A DNA stretch of 64,000 nucleotides, from NCBI GenBank assembly GCA_951640195.1, contig OX621163.1:682001-746000 (forward strand), in the 5' to 3' direction. Position numbers and translations under genes: made by a program. The notes under the pieces are model-generated. The model was not told the origin of the DNA. It did no database searches and was given only the letters and a program-made list of their open reading frames with translations. Within the stretch, counting starts at the first letter, position 1. Each line of letters starts with the position of its first letter. Positions 33,895-44,569 of the stretch are shown piece after piece. The DNA comes from Porpolomopsis calyptriformis. Taxonomy: Eukaryota; Basidiomycota; Agaricomycetes; Agaricales; Hygrophoraceae.

Positions 33895-36800
33895 TTAAGG
33901 AGCGACGATCCGATCATGTAGAAAGGTGATGAGCAACTGGACCAAATCTCCATCCGTCTTATCCGACCCGTTCTTGCTCTTTTCAATCACTGGCTTCGCT
34001 TTGTTCAACAACGACTGCAGGTCCGCCACCACTTCCCCAGTCATCCCCCTTCGTAACCGCTCACTCAATGTTTGGGAAGGCTTCCGTGTCCTTCGTTCTC
34101 CCGTCGATTCTCTTCTATGACTCTCCAAAAGATGCTCGTCCATGTCAATCTCAGCGGTAGTCGTGTCAAGTTCGGGCTTCGAAAGCCACATGGCCAACTG
34201 AGTCGTCGCGTAAACGAGAACGGCCTCGAGATTGTGCCGGGTCGTTAACACTCCTTCTTGTGCATCCAACGGCATCTCAGAAAGTGAAGCAGCGGGCGCG
34301 ATAGTCTGACCTCCAGGCCGTCCAACCAGGTTTCGAAGCATGTCGAGAGAGCAATTGCCCAACTCAATGAGCGTACCCAGCGACGCAGGTTCGCCTAAGA
34401 CGACTTTGGAATGCTAAATTGTACCATCGGTAGCCGTTCAGACATAAAATAAATGACGAATTGCTTACTGGAATAACCAAAGCTTGGTGAATAGGCCAAT
34501 CTTCCACTTGTCCTACTAGAATGCTATACGCGCGACTTATGCTGATTAGCGTGGAAATGATCACGCTTGAAAGTTTGAGTAGACGATGGACCAAACGGGC
34601 AATCAGAGGTCGTTTCAGAGGATCTGTGGAAGGATCAAGCGTGTCTTTCTCGATTTTCGTGCGGTCCTCGGTCGTAACAGGTTCAAGGACGCTGGCTAGA
34701 TGGTTGGGATGAGCCAAAGCGTAGTTCAGCTGCTGTAACAACAGCAACGCATGTGGAGTAAACACGCGCAAAACGTTTTCGACCGCAGAGTTTATGTTTG
34801 TTACGGGAGGGACGCTCTCCGCGATAGCGTAAAACAAATTCATCGCTTGCTCCATCTCTTCCAGCAGAGGAAATGTGAGAGAATCATTGATAGTCCACGA
34901 AACCGCTCGAGAGATCTGGCCTGCATACAATTGGACAAAACCACTGGCTTCAGCATCGAAATAGTGGTTATATCGTCCTAGTGCCGACACCACCCTTGCC
35001 AGTACAGCCAGCATCGAGCAATAAGCCCGGTGCGCCGGACTTCGTTCACCTGGTAGTTCAGGGAGCGCGACATCGACCAAGCCAGCACTCAAAGCAGAAC
35101 TGATGTTGTTATTGCTGTACGCAGCAAGCGCGCCCTCGCTGGCAAACCTCTCAGCAGCCGACGGTATGCTAGTCAACGCCATATGGAACAGAAAGATGTG
35201 GGGGGAATATAAGGGCCTCCTCCGCGCAAGGAGAAGCGGAAGATCTGATAGACCTGTTAAATCAATGCGAACAAATAAGTCGAGGCTCGCTCTGATCACA
35301 TCGGTCTCTTGGCAGCGAGCTAACCACAAACTCGAAGAGGGATTAACTTCTGGGCGGGTACACTGCTCGAAGACGACAACCAAAAGTTCCATGTCGCGAT
35401 CAAGCTCGACGTCCGCCCTGCTTCGTGCAGAGTCGAAGACGACTCGAAGAGCATCGATCACCATGCTCAGAGTCGCCTCATGCATGGATGCAATTTTCAA
35501 CCGGTGCTCAGCATTTAGAATCTTCTGACGCAGAGCAAGGTTTCTGCAATGCTTCGAGCAGAAATAGATGATTTGCAAGAGGGGGCGGTGGAAGGGCATC
35601 GTCAATGAGCCAAGGAAGGACTTTGTAGGGGCCTGAGGTTCGTTGAGGATAATCCCATGAACGTTGTTCACTAGCTCGATAAACGACTCGACCTCTTTGG
35701 GGTTATCAGACACCGAGAACCAGGCAACTTCTATTAAGCCTAGAAGTAGTCCCAGCCTCGTCCCGTGAATCGTTGCCATCATATCCCCTAGCCGTTTCTC
35801 AGAGGCGATATCAAAAGAGATGGAGGCCGCTATCCCCAACACAATAGGTCTGACTATGGGATCACCTCGCAAGTATGGCACGACTTGTCGAAGTAGAAAC
35901 TGCCATGATTCCGTAAGTGCCGTTTGAGAATGAGAGAGGGAGAGGTTTAGGTTGACGGAACGAAGGTCCTTCTCCACCTCTTCAGCACGATTTGCTTTTT
36001 CACCGCCATAGGCATGGAAATACAGCAATCGACATTGCAGTAGTGACGTGGAAAAAGTAAAATTGTCTCCGTACTCGCGCTCGGCCAGGTGATCTTGTGA
36101 TCGCAACTGCTCCAACGCGAGGGCGGGAAATTTGACTTTAATGTGTTCTACAAGCTCGTCGTGTAGCTGAGGGTCATAAGAACTTGGGGCGGCCTCGGAA
36201 ATCAGGTCCATGAATTCTTCCTCCGATTTGAACTGCGCCTCGATGCCGAGAAAACTGGCGGGTTTCTGCAATGGTTGTGTACCAGGCTGAGACTGAAGAT
36301 GGATGTCAATGTCTAGACCTATAATATGGAGGGCGTATGATTTCGAGAGCGTGCGATAGGCATGGCAAGAAACGGCCTCGTGGAAATTAGAGCGTCGTAT
36401 CCCGTCTAGGGAGATGAATGCTTCGGTTTTGTAATCTGGAAAGGGACCCAGTTCAGAGCATGCTATAGATGACAGCTGCTCCCAGAGGTTGGTATCCTTG
36501 CGACTAGCATCCAAAGTAGACTTGTGTTCCAGCCCGTGTTGCCAAACGACATCCAAGAAGCACAAAACCGACGCCAACAGTTGTGGATTGACTTCCCAAA
36601 GTTCATTCCAATTCAAAACGGCATCAAGGGCGATGTTGAAGGCACTTGTGAGCTTTGAGGGTGTTCCTCCACGTTGACTTGTAGCGAGACTCTCCTTGTC
36701 TTTACCGCCGAGTTGGTTTGGAATGCGGAACTGTCCAGTGACAAAGAGGCTAGCGAGGGAAGGCTCCTTGTCTATCGCAAGCGACATAAAGGCCCACACG

Positions 36801-39800
36801 GTGTTCCGCAAGGACAATTCGTCGTAGGGGTGCTGGACAATGCGGACCATAGACGTGACAATAGCCTCCGGATCGGTTAGGTGACCGATGATCGTCGGAG
36901 GCGAAGGTTGGGAGGAGGATAACGACAAGCACAAGGCGTATAAGACGCGAGTTGCTTCCAGCGGTACAATATCACCCACATCACGTCCCTTTATATAGGT
37001 AGCCAAAACATCCACCGGATCAATCTTTGGGCTATTTGGATTTGGACTCTTTGTGACCTGGGCGCAGAGGGATTGTTCCAGGAGACATGGTTTGGATAGC
37101 GTGGTCGAATTTTGCTTGTAGGTAAGCACTAGGCGAATGAGTCGGAGCTGGGTCTCTAAAAGGAATATCAACCTTCTTGCGTCTCCATATCGCCTCGACT
37201 TATATAACATTTCAAGGAGAGCTCCACTGCCGGCGAGGGAAGACACCAGAGGATTGATGGTGGACGTTGTGGCGTTGTGAACAAATAATTCGGCTATGGT
37301 CTGACTCAAAGTTGGGAATGGCCTCTCCTTCAAAGCAGGAGGTGAGTGCTCGAGTACCTCCACATAGAACGAAGTGATTCGTCTCCCGATCTCGAACCTA
37401 TCCCCTAACTGGGCGTACTTCCAACTGAAATGTTCTACCCATATCTCCGAGTGTACAAAACGGGCGGCCCGCAACAAGACTTCCTCCTTCACTTCTTGCA
37501 ATTGCGGATTACCAGGAAGTACGGATAAAATAGACGAAGAGGCCTCGCGAAAGAGTCGTTGTACCAAGTGCAATAGGGCAAGTGTCATGGTGTAGTGACC
37601 GGTGACGCGCTCTGCAGAGAGAGCAGGCGTACAGCCAACAGCGTAATCTGATCCAAAGAGAGCGGTGGTGGCACGAGCATAAAGCCAAACGCGATTGGAG
37701 TACTGAGGTAATGCCAACAGCGCAGACAAAACGCTCATCGCTGACGTTATGAGTTGCGTCGCAGGGAATCCCTTGGTGTTGCCTCCGTGTCGAGAGAGGG
37801 CTTCCTCCAAGATCATCGTCGTCAGCTGGACCAAATCCGGAGGCTGAGTTTCGGTCATTGTGTGCGCGACCACAGGGTCACCAGATTCTAACGTCACCAT
37901 GAGCTCTTCGGCCAATGCGGGGTTGTTCTGGATCACCCCACGAATAAGATCAAACGCGTCGGTGACAATGGCTTCGTCCCCTCCACCACCTATCTCAACA
38001 CCGATATCTTCGAGGCGACAGGCAAGGTGCTGGATCACTCCGCGTGGACGGAATGATACATCTCGATATGAATTTCCGGCATGCGTGTGCTTGCGATTGA
38101 CATAGTCAGTCAAAAGCTCCAAGATCAGCTTCCAGCCAGAGTGTTCATGCTGCCAACACAAAACCATAGAGTCTCCTCTGTCTCCGCTAAGCAACCGGGC
38201 TAAAGACTTCGCCGGGAGGATTGTCCCACCCGGAAGCCTTACTGGCCGCAAATTCGTGTGAGTAAAACCAGGTGATGGTATGGAAGAACCATATCGTTCC
38301 TGAATTTTGTCGTATAGGGCATGTGCACCAGTACAAGCACTCATGGGGACGACCTGCGAATATGTCGGCAGCTTGTTGAGATAATGGAAAACATGCCGAG
38401 CACATAAATCTCGATCGTGATCCAGTTCGTCGCCTTCTTGAGAGTAATCTGCGGTGGACAACGGGTCGGTATCGAGGAAGCCTGCGGCAGTCATCGCACG
38501 CAGTAATCGGATAAGTGGCCTGAAATGGATGGGAAACCGAGATCGCGCGACATCGAAGATAGCACGGCGGGAGAAACTTCGTATCCAGTCGGACTCCCAG
38601 AATTGTTGGCATATACCTGCGATGGACTGGCTCTCACTCCTCCCGAACAGGGCAATCCATACTTCGATCAAAGAGTCGAAATCTGGGATATTCTCTACTG
38701 GAATCAATTCCACAAGGGCAATGAACAGACCTGGAAGAAAATCGCGTAAGTTATACGAAAAACAACATTGACAGCCGTCACCTTTGAGAACTGATCGGTA
38801 GGCAATGGCGTTTGGATCGGTTACAGTAGACCCTCTTTTCCAGGCGGCAGCGGTTACAAACAGGGGAGAATTGGTCAGTAATGCCAAAAACAGCCCGAAT
38901 AACCCAACGTCTGGTTCCAGGCACACCCGGGACATAGCGGCATACATGGGTTCGCGGTCTTTTGAGTAGGAACGATGGAGATGCGGCAGCAAAGACTCGA
39001 CAAACGGCCTGTAATTGTCTGGAATGCTCTTGAGTTCAGCTGAGGCTAGTGCAAAGCGGGATAACACAAAGGTCCACGCCAAGTAAGTGAACGCGTGTTG
39101 GGCGCTTCCGTTAGAAGTTACCAAGTCATGGATTCGTTTGAGAGATTCAGGCGAAGAGAAGTAGATTTCTTTATCCTTTGGAGTGGCGGATATCTCTATG
39201 GCGTCAGGTTCAGCCACCCTCTCGAGTTCGAGGACTTCGACGAGGATCAGCATCCAAATGGCAGCGCAATCCTGCTGCAATTGCGCACCCTCTTCATTCA
39301 GCAAGAGTGTGGAATGAGTTTGGGAAGACCCCAAGTTGGTCTCATATGCGACTTCGAATATCCGGACGACTAGTGGACCATCGCAAGGGACGTACCCCCA
39401 CATCGTCCAGAAGAGCACTTCGAGCATCACGAGTTGCTCTTTGTTGTTCTGTCTGGCCCATAGAGATGCCTTTCTCGGATCGCGATTCAAATCTTTCGGA
39501 AGCTCTTCCTTGATTTTCCGAACGTACTCCGCGATGAGAGATTCCGCGAACGCGCGGCCATCCGGGAGGAGTTTTGGGAGAATCGTTTCAGCCACTTCAT
39601 GTATAGGATCTGCGGGATTTTCTTTGGCACGAAACAGGGGAATGAGTACCCGTAAGACGGACAGTCGTTCTGAGAAGTAGAAGGGGGTGATGGCTTCCAA
39701 TAACTCGGTTACGATAGATTTCGAAGAATTTGAGCCCGTATCAGGCAGTCCTTCATTGTACAGAAACGAGCGGAAGAGAACCAAAGCGCGAATTTCATCG

Positions 39801-40142
39801 ATATTAAATGTGTTGCTGATCGCGAGGGTGTATTCCTTGTCTGCCTCGTCGACGTGCAAGATGACGCCGTCTGGCAGGGTAACCGAACCTCCATCAATTT
39901 TTTTTCGCGACGCGTCGGAGGGTTTTCCAAAGGGTAAAGATAGGTCTCTAAGCTGTTCTAACCGTGGAAGGACGAGTTCGGTGACTTGAGTGGGTGATGT
40001 GCCTTCTAAGTGTCCAGACAAGATGGAATGAAGATGTTGGTATGTTCTGAAATTGTGAACTCGCGCCAGTCCTCAGGCTCAAGAAACGATATATTACTCA
40101 CATATCGATGAGATTTGAGCGCTTGGAAGACTCCCCAGACAT
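33895..40142 (-). CDS. NUP188: Nucleoporin Nup188
   Basis: An inner-ring scaffold of the nuclear pore complex. A 44-nt first exon (MSGESSKRSNLID, ATG 40142 in a CCACC context) joins a single exon of about 5.6 kb, then a 3' exon after a short intron near 34406-34466. The product is about 2,000 residues of alpha-solenoid without repeats: IDEIRALVLFRSFLYNEGLP, FYFSERLSVLRVLIPLFRAK, MLEVLFWTMWGYVPCDGPLV, and a C-terminal SERLRRGMTGEVVADLQSLL. These match basidiomycete Nup188 as I know it and not Nup192. The identification rests on pattern memory; the size and solenoid character agree. The single huge exon is unlike the intron-rich neighbours. Confidence 0.78.
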
Positions 40143-40257
40143 GGTGGCAGGAGGTGAGTTTATGGTGGTAGAACCTGAACGCGTCACGCCACAGTTGCAG
40201 TATCAACAAGATTCGTTTAAATGTACAATGCATATCCTTGTCAGTAGAACTGGGTAT

Positions 40258-41677
40258 TTAAACCCAACCTCTCGCAGCGCCTCGTCCTCCTCCGTGCCCT
40301 CTCTCTTTCTCCACCACAAACATCGCATCTCGGAGGGTAATAGTGGTGCGCGTGTCCTCCTCTACGGCCACCTGAGCGGATGCTTTCTTGGTTGGCACAT
40401 ACGGTCGTGCCCACGAGCCACCAGTGCTGGCCATATGAGCGGGTGCCGTGGTTGTGGCGGGGGTGGTGACTCCGCCCAGGCCGACCGGCGTGGTGGCTGC
40501 TTTCGGTTTGGGGGGTGTTGTGGGGGCATTTGCTGCGTTCATCCACGCGTACTTCCCACCTAGCCCAGCAGCTTGACTCGCGACAGCATTAGACATCTTT
40601 TTCCTCACGTCCTCCGACATGTTCCTCGCTGTTACCCCAGGACCTTCCTTCTTCCTCTTCTTCTTCGCTCCGCCATCGAGATCGTCGTAGCTACCATCCG
40701 CAACCATGGCGCTACCACCAGCAGCTTGTGCCGCGAGAGCTGCCGCATGAGCCGCGGTCGCCTCCGCCCGTTCCTTCCTTTCTCTTCGAGCCTTAGTTTC
40801 TTCCTCCCTTTCGACCTTCTCCAGCGCGGCTAACTGTTTCGTGACATCGCTGCGCACGAGCAAACCCCACATCGGGGTTCCATCTTTGTACAACGAAACT
40901 GATCGATCAAATTGAGTGTCTGTGCGATGACGGGAGGCAGCCGCCATGCCAACTATGAGCTCCTGCAGCCGAGCTCGTAGCGCCAGAGCCAGGTAGTTAA
41001 CAGAGTCTTCTGGGATTTTTGATATTTTATGCTGCGTCCCGATCGCCCGCATCGTTGGGCCGAGGAAGCGAGTATCAAACGAAGGCAAGGGTGGTTGCTT
41101 GCGCGAGCGGTCCTCAAAGGATCGGTAGGGCTGATGTTGGTCGTAGGACCGTTGGAGGCTCTCTTCTTCAGCCTATAGCTCCAGAGTGTGAGGGGTGGTA
41201 TATGAATGTCGAGAGATTTTAGGCTTGCCTTTAGGTCAACTCCTGCGCTGCCAAGAGCGTCATTCAAGGACGTAATATCAGTAGTATCCATGCTGCCACT
41301 CGGCTGCGTATTTTGTCGCGAGGTTGTAGTGGCTTGACTTTGAGGTTGAGAGGACGCCCCGTAAGAATAGTGGGATGGGTAATGACCTTGAGGATAATGC
41401 GAAGTGTAGCCTTGATAGTGGGAGTATGTCGCCGCTCTAGATGATCAAATTATTCAATAATGACCCAGGTCTCGAAGGTGACGGGTGTTTTACGTGGCTT
41501 GCTGGGGCTGCTGTTGAAGAGCAGGGTCAATGGGTATTTCTGAAAAAAGGCACTACTTAACACAAGAGACGAAGAAGAAGGAAACCGGCACGTACGAGAG
41601 TTGCCCCATTGTGTGGTCTGATAAGGGGTTGAGGAGGGTTGTGTGGACGGTTGAGAGCTTTCGCTTTCAGTCTTCAT
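40258..41677 (-). CDS. TAF4: TFIID subunit TAF4
   Basis: A general transcription factor subunit that pairs with TAF12 through a histone fold. Five exons. The N-terminus is Gln/Ser/Tyr-rich (SHYQGYTSHYPQGHYPSHYS). It is followed by SLNDALGSAGVDLKAEEESL and the TAF4 core: FDTRFLGPTMRAIGTQHKIS, DSVNYLALALRARLQELIVG, DVTKQLAALEKVEREEETKA. A polyalanine stretch, NMSEDVRKKMSNAVASQAAG and a low-complexity Thr/Pro tail follow. The intron at 41173-41228 uses a GC donor (AAG/GCAAGC). Another in-frame ATG exists at 41731. Start 41677 leaves 75 bp to the divergent Nup42 gene. Confidence 0.88.
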
Positions 41678-41713
41678 TTGGGTGTGTCTGGCCAGCGTGA
41701 ACGAACAGGCTAT

Positions 41714-41723
41714 CTCACGTGAG
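41714..41723. promoter_or_regulatory. CTCACGTGAG palindrome with E-box
   Basis: A perfect 10-bp palindrome with the bHLH core CACGTG, in the 75-bp gap between the divergent TAF4 (41677) and Nup42 (41753) starts. It is a plausible shared control site. If TAF4 starts at 41731 instead, the site would be coding. Confidence 0.4.
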
Positions 41724-41752
41724 TTCAGCATTGATCACAAACGCTCCGCTCA

Positions 41753-43522
41753 ATGGTCAGTTTGTTCAGCGGACTCTTTGATTTCCGTTAAACCTTTCTA
41801 CAGGCCGTTTGCCAATTCTATTTACGCGGTACATGCAAATTTGGTTCCGCCTGCAGGAACGAACATCCTCAAAACGCCCGCCCTCAAGGGTTTGGGACAG
41901 GCGCTGGCCATAGTACGCCCACCTCGACTCTACCATTGAATGGCAACTAAACTCGTTTCATTAAAGATCAGTCTTGGAATTCAGGAAACTCAAAACCCAC
42001 CATATTGTTTAGGTTTGCGATCTGATCGCTGATACCGACGTGTGATTGACACCATATTCAATAAGCGTCGAATCCATTTTAAAGGACCTTACCTTGCAAA
42101 AAGACAAACCACTTTGGCCACTTTCGTCTTACGGCCCAGCAAAACACGAGCCTTTGTTGATCGCAAACCTTGATCAATCACCAGAGGAGCTACGTGTACG
42201 GGCCGCCGCCGCCATCCAAGCTAATGCACCCAATGACTATGTTAGAATATCATTTTCCAATAATTACATACTAACGCACTTTTCGATGCAAACAGCTCAA
42301 ATACGAGTCCGAGAAAATCTCCGCCGCTGAACAGCTGTTTGCCAACGCTCGTAGCAATATCTCACAAGCATACGAACAAGCTGTCAAACAGAGTCCAGGT
42401 AGTGCTCCCGAATCATCCAAGCCTACCTCTACATTCGGAGGGCGGTCAACTACGGGCTCTGCCTTCGGGTCTGGGACGCCAGCATCGACATCTGCTTTTG
42501 GCCGACCATCAACTTTCGGTGCCGGTGCCACCTCCACCACTTCTGCATTCGGAGGAAGCTTCGGAGGATCTACGTCAGCTTTTGGGTCAGCAACTACTTC
42601 GACGCCTGTCTTTGGGAAATCTTCATTCGGTCAACCTGCATTTGGTTCCCCCGCGACGCCCTTTGGACAGCCCACCAAACCATCGGCATTTTCTCAGCCC
42701 GGGCAATCGTCACCCTTCGGAAATCCCACGAAACCAGCCACGGGTGCTTTTGGCTCCGGGACAGGGACTACCGCGTTCGGAGCATCCTCTACAACGCAAT
42801 CTCCTTTTGCCGCTGCCGCACCCAGTAATTCTCCTTTCAACTCTGGAGCCTCCGTGTCCGGGAATGGTGGGGGCTTCTTGACCTTTACAAATCAAGCCTC
42901 TTCGTTTGGCACCACCCCCACCCCTGCTGCCAACACATCTACACCGGCTGGGGGGTCAGGTTTTGGCCAGTCTTTGTTTGGGCAATCAACTACAAATGCT
43001 ACGTCAGCCTTCGGAAAGCCAACCACTACCCCAGGCTTGACGGTCTCTGCATTCGGGACTCCCTCGGCGTTCGGTACACCTTCACAGCAACCACCGCCCG
43101 CCTTTTCCGCGTTTTCTCCAAAGCCAAACCCGTCAGGGTTTGCCTCTGGTTCAAGCTCGAACACTGCTACGATTCTCCCTTCGAGCACCAACCCAATAGC
43201 AGCACCAAGCCAGCCTACCCCCTTTTTCACTACAACGGAAGACAAGTCTAAGACATCCTCCGCCTTTGGCCTGTCTTCGCAATCTCCATTTCAACCCACC
43301 ACTCAACAGCCAGCCCCATCATTACCCGCAAAGCCTCAGGCAAACCTCCCGGACCTCTCGACAATCAAGTCACCGTATAAGCCCGAAACTGACAAGTACG
43401 ATTCGTCCCTGCCCGAGAATTACCTCCAGATGATACCTGACCCCGTAAGAGAGGCATTCAAGGGCCAGAAATTCACGATAGGAAATATTCCAGACTGGGT
43501 GCCACCAAAAGAACTGCGATGA
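41753..43522 (+). CDS. NUP42: CCCH zinc-finger FG nucleoporin Nup42
   Basis: A cytoplasmic-face nucleoporin aiding mRNA export with Gle1. The first exon contributes only ATG (41753-41755). A 48-bp GT-AG intron then leads to AVCQFYLRGTCKFGSACRNE, whose C-x7-C-x5-C-x3-H spacing is a CCCH finger. Next come SVESILKDLTLQKDKPLWPL, the conserved pre-FG helix, then a long FG/GFG/SAFG-repeat domain rich in Ser, Thr and Pro (about 42400-43330). The C-terminus carries the Gle1-binding-type tail LPENYLQMIPDPVREAFKGQ ending GNIPDWVPPKEL. The exon 2/3 junction (donor in GGCCATA/GTACGC) is my best fit but not certain. Confidence 0.88.
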
Positions 43523-44569
43523 TAGGTTATGGAACAAGACGGAGTTGACAAAACATATGCCCTTCATCTGGTTAGTTCCCTCCTAATGTAGTACCTCCCC
43601 CAAGGCGTGACTCACCAACTGCTCAGGGAGTGGGGAGACAGAGATCGAGATCGAGATCGAGATAGAGACAGGGAAAGGGACAGAGAACGGGAACGTGACC
43701 GAGGTGGGAGAGGCGCTCCCGTTCTCGTTCACGCACACCTCCAAGGCGAAGGAACTCCAGATATGACTGAAGGAGTGTCATTTTCTATGCTCTTTCATTA
43801 ACTGTTACATCCAACATTTTCGCAACGTATCCGCGATGTAATTTGTACTGTTTGTGAATGAAAGTGTTGGTCAAATGAACAAATTACAGGCAGTTATTCG
43901 TACAACCTCTGGAAGAATGAGTTGAGGTGCAATAGTCACGTGTGAAAATAATTTGCCACTGTTTGATATAGGCTACCGTGTACAACGGAGGATCCTCACT
44001 AGTAAAGCCAAATACGTAAGTACCAACCATATCATCACAGAAGACAGATGGTGATGACCTTGTTAGGTCACTTTCCGCATGTTTCTTGGTCTAGGCTGGT
44101 GCTAAAGAGACGAAACCAATGCTATCCAGTACCAGGGGTTGTATTCGCCCCACACTGACCTGTTTAAGGCAACTCGTATATTCCTGGCGTTGCACTTTCG
44201 GATTCTCTGGGCCAAGATCGGGTTACTTGGAATGAACGCGATCGTCCGCATGTATTCCTTATCAGGACCACACATTTCCGCATCCACAAGCGACTCAGAG
44301 TGATGGTACGCAGTTTTTTAATATGTCTAGCGAACGACGGACAAATATCCGGGTGAGACGTCCATGGCGTATTTAGGATCCGCCACGACATCTCACGCAA
44401 GCTGAGATCTACACCTTCATGTCAACAATTACCGTCACCTTATCACGTCTGCGGGCTTGTTGTCGCCTCATTTTCCATTTGGGTTTCCCGCAGTTTTCAA
44501 AGAGACCAACCAGAACCAGCACCATATTTCCCCCTCACATCTCAACATTACCGCCCCCTCCCTGTCGTC
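43523..44569. other. Intergenic with a purine-rich repeat and an orphan exon-like frame
   Basis: A GAGATC-type run (43638-43700) reads as alternating Arg-Asp/Arg-Glu in one plus frame but is probably simple repeat. On the minus strand 44290-44102 reads DAEMCGPDKEYMRTIAFIPS and then AQRIRKCNARNIRVALN, followed by a plausible 60-bp GT-AG intron. Upstream frames are interrupted and no start fits, so this may be a gene remnant. Confidence 0.35.

Noticed and set aside
40108..40563. 151-codon Gly/Cys-rich plus-strand frame
   Set aside because: It lies antisense to the well-supported TAF4 3' end and Nup188 start.
43607..43801. Plus-strand ORF with Arg-Asp/Arg-Glu repeats
   Set aside because: It is the translation of a GAGATC-type simple repeat. 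The RS-like look disappears in other frames and no supported exon joins it.
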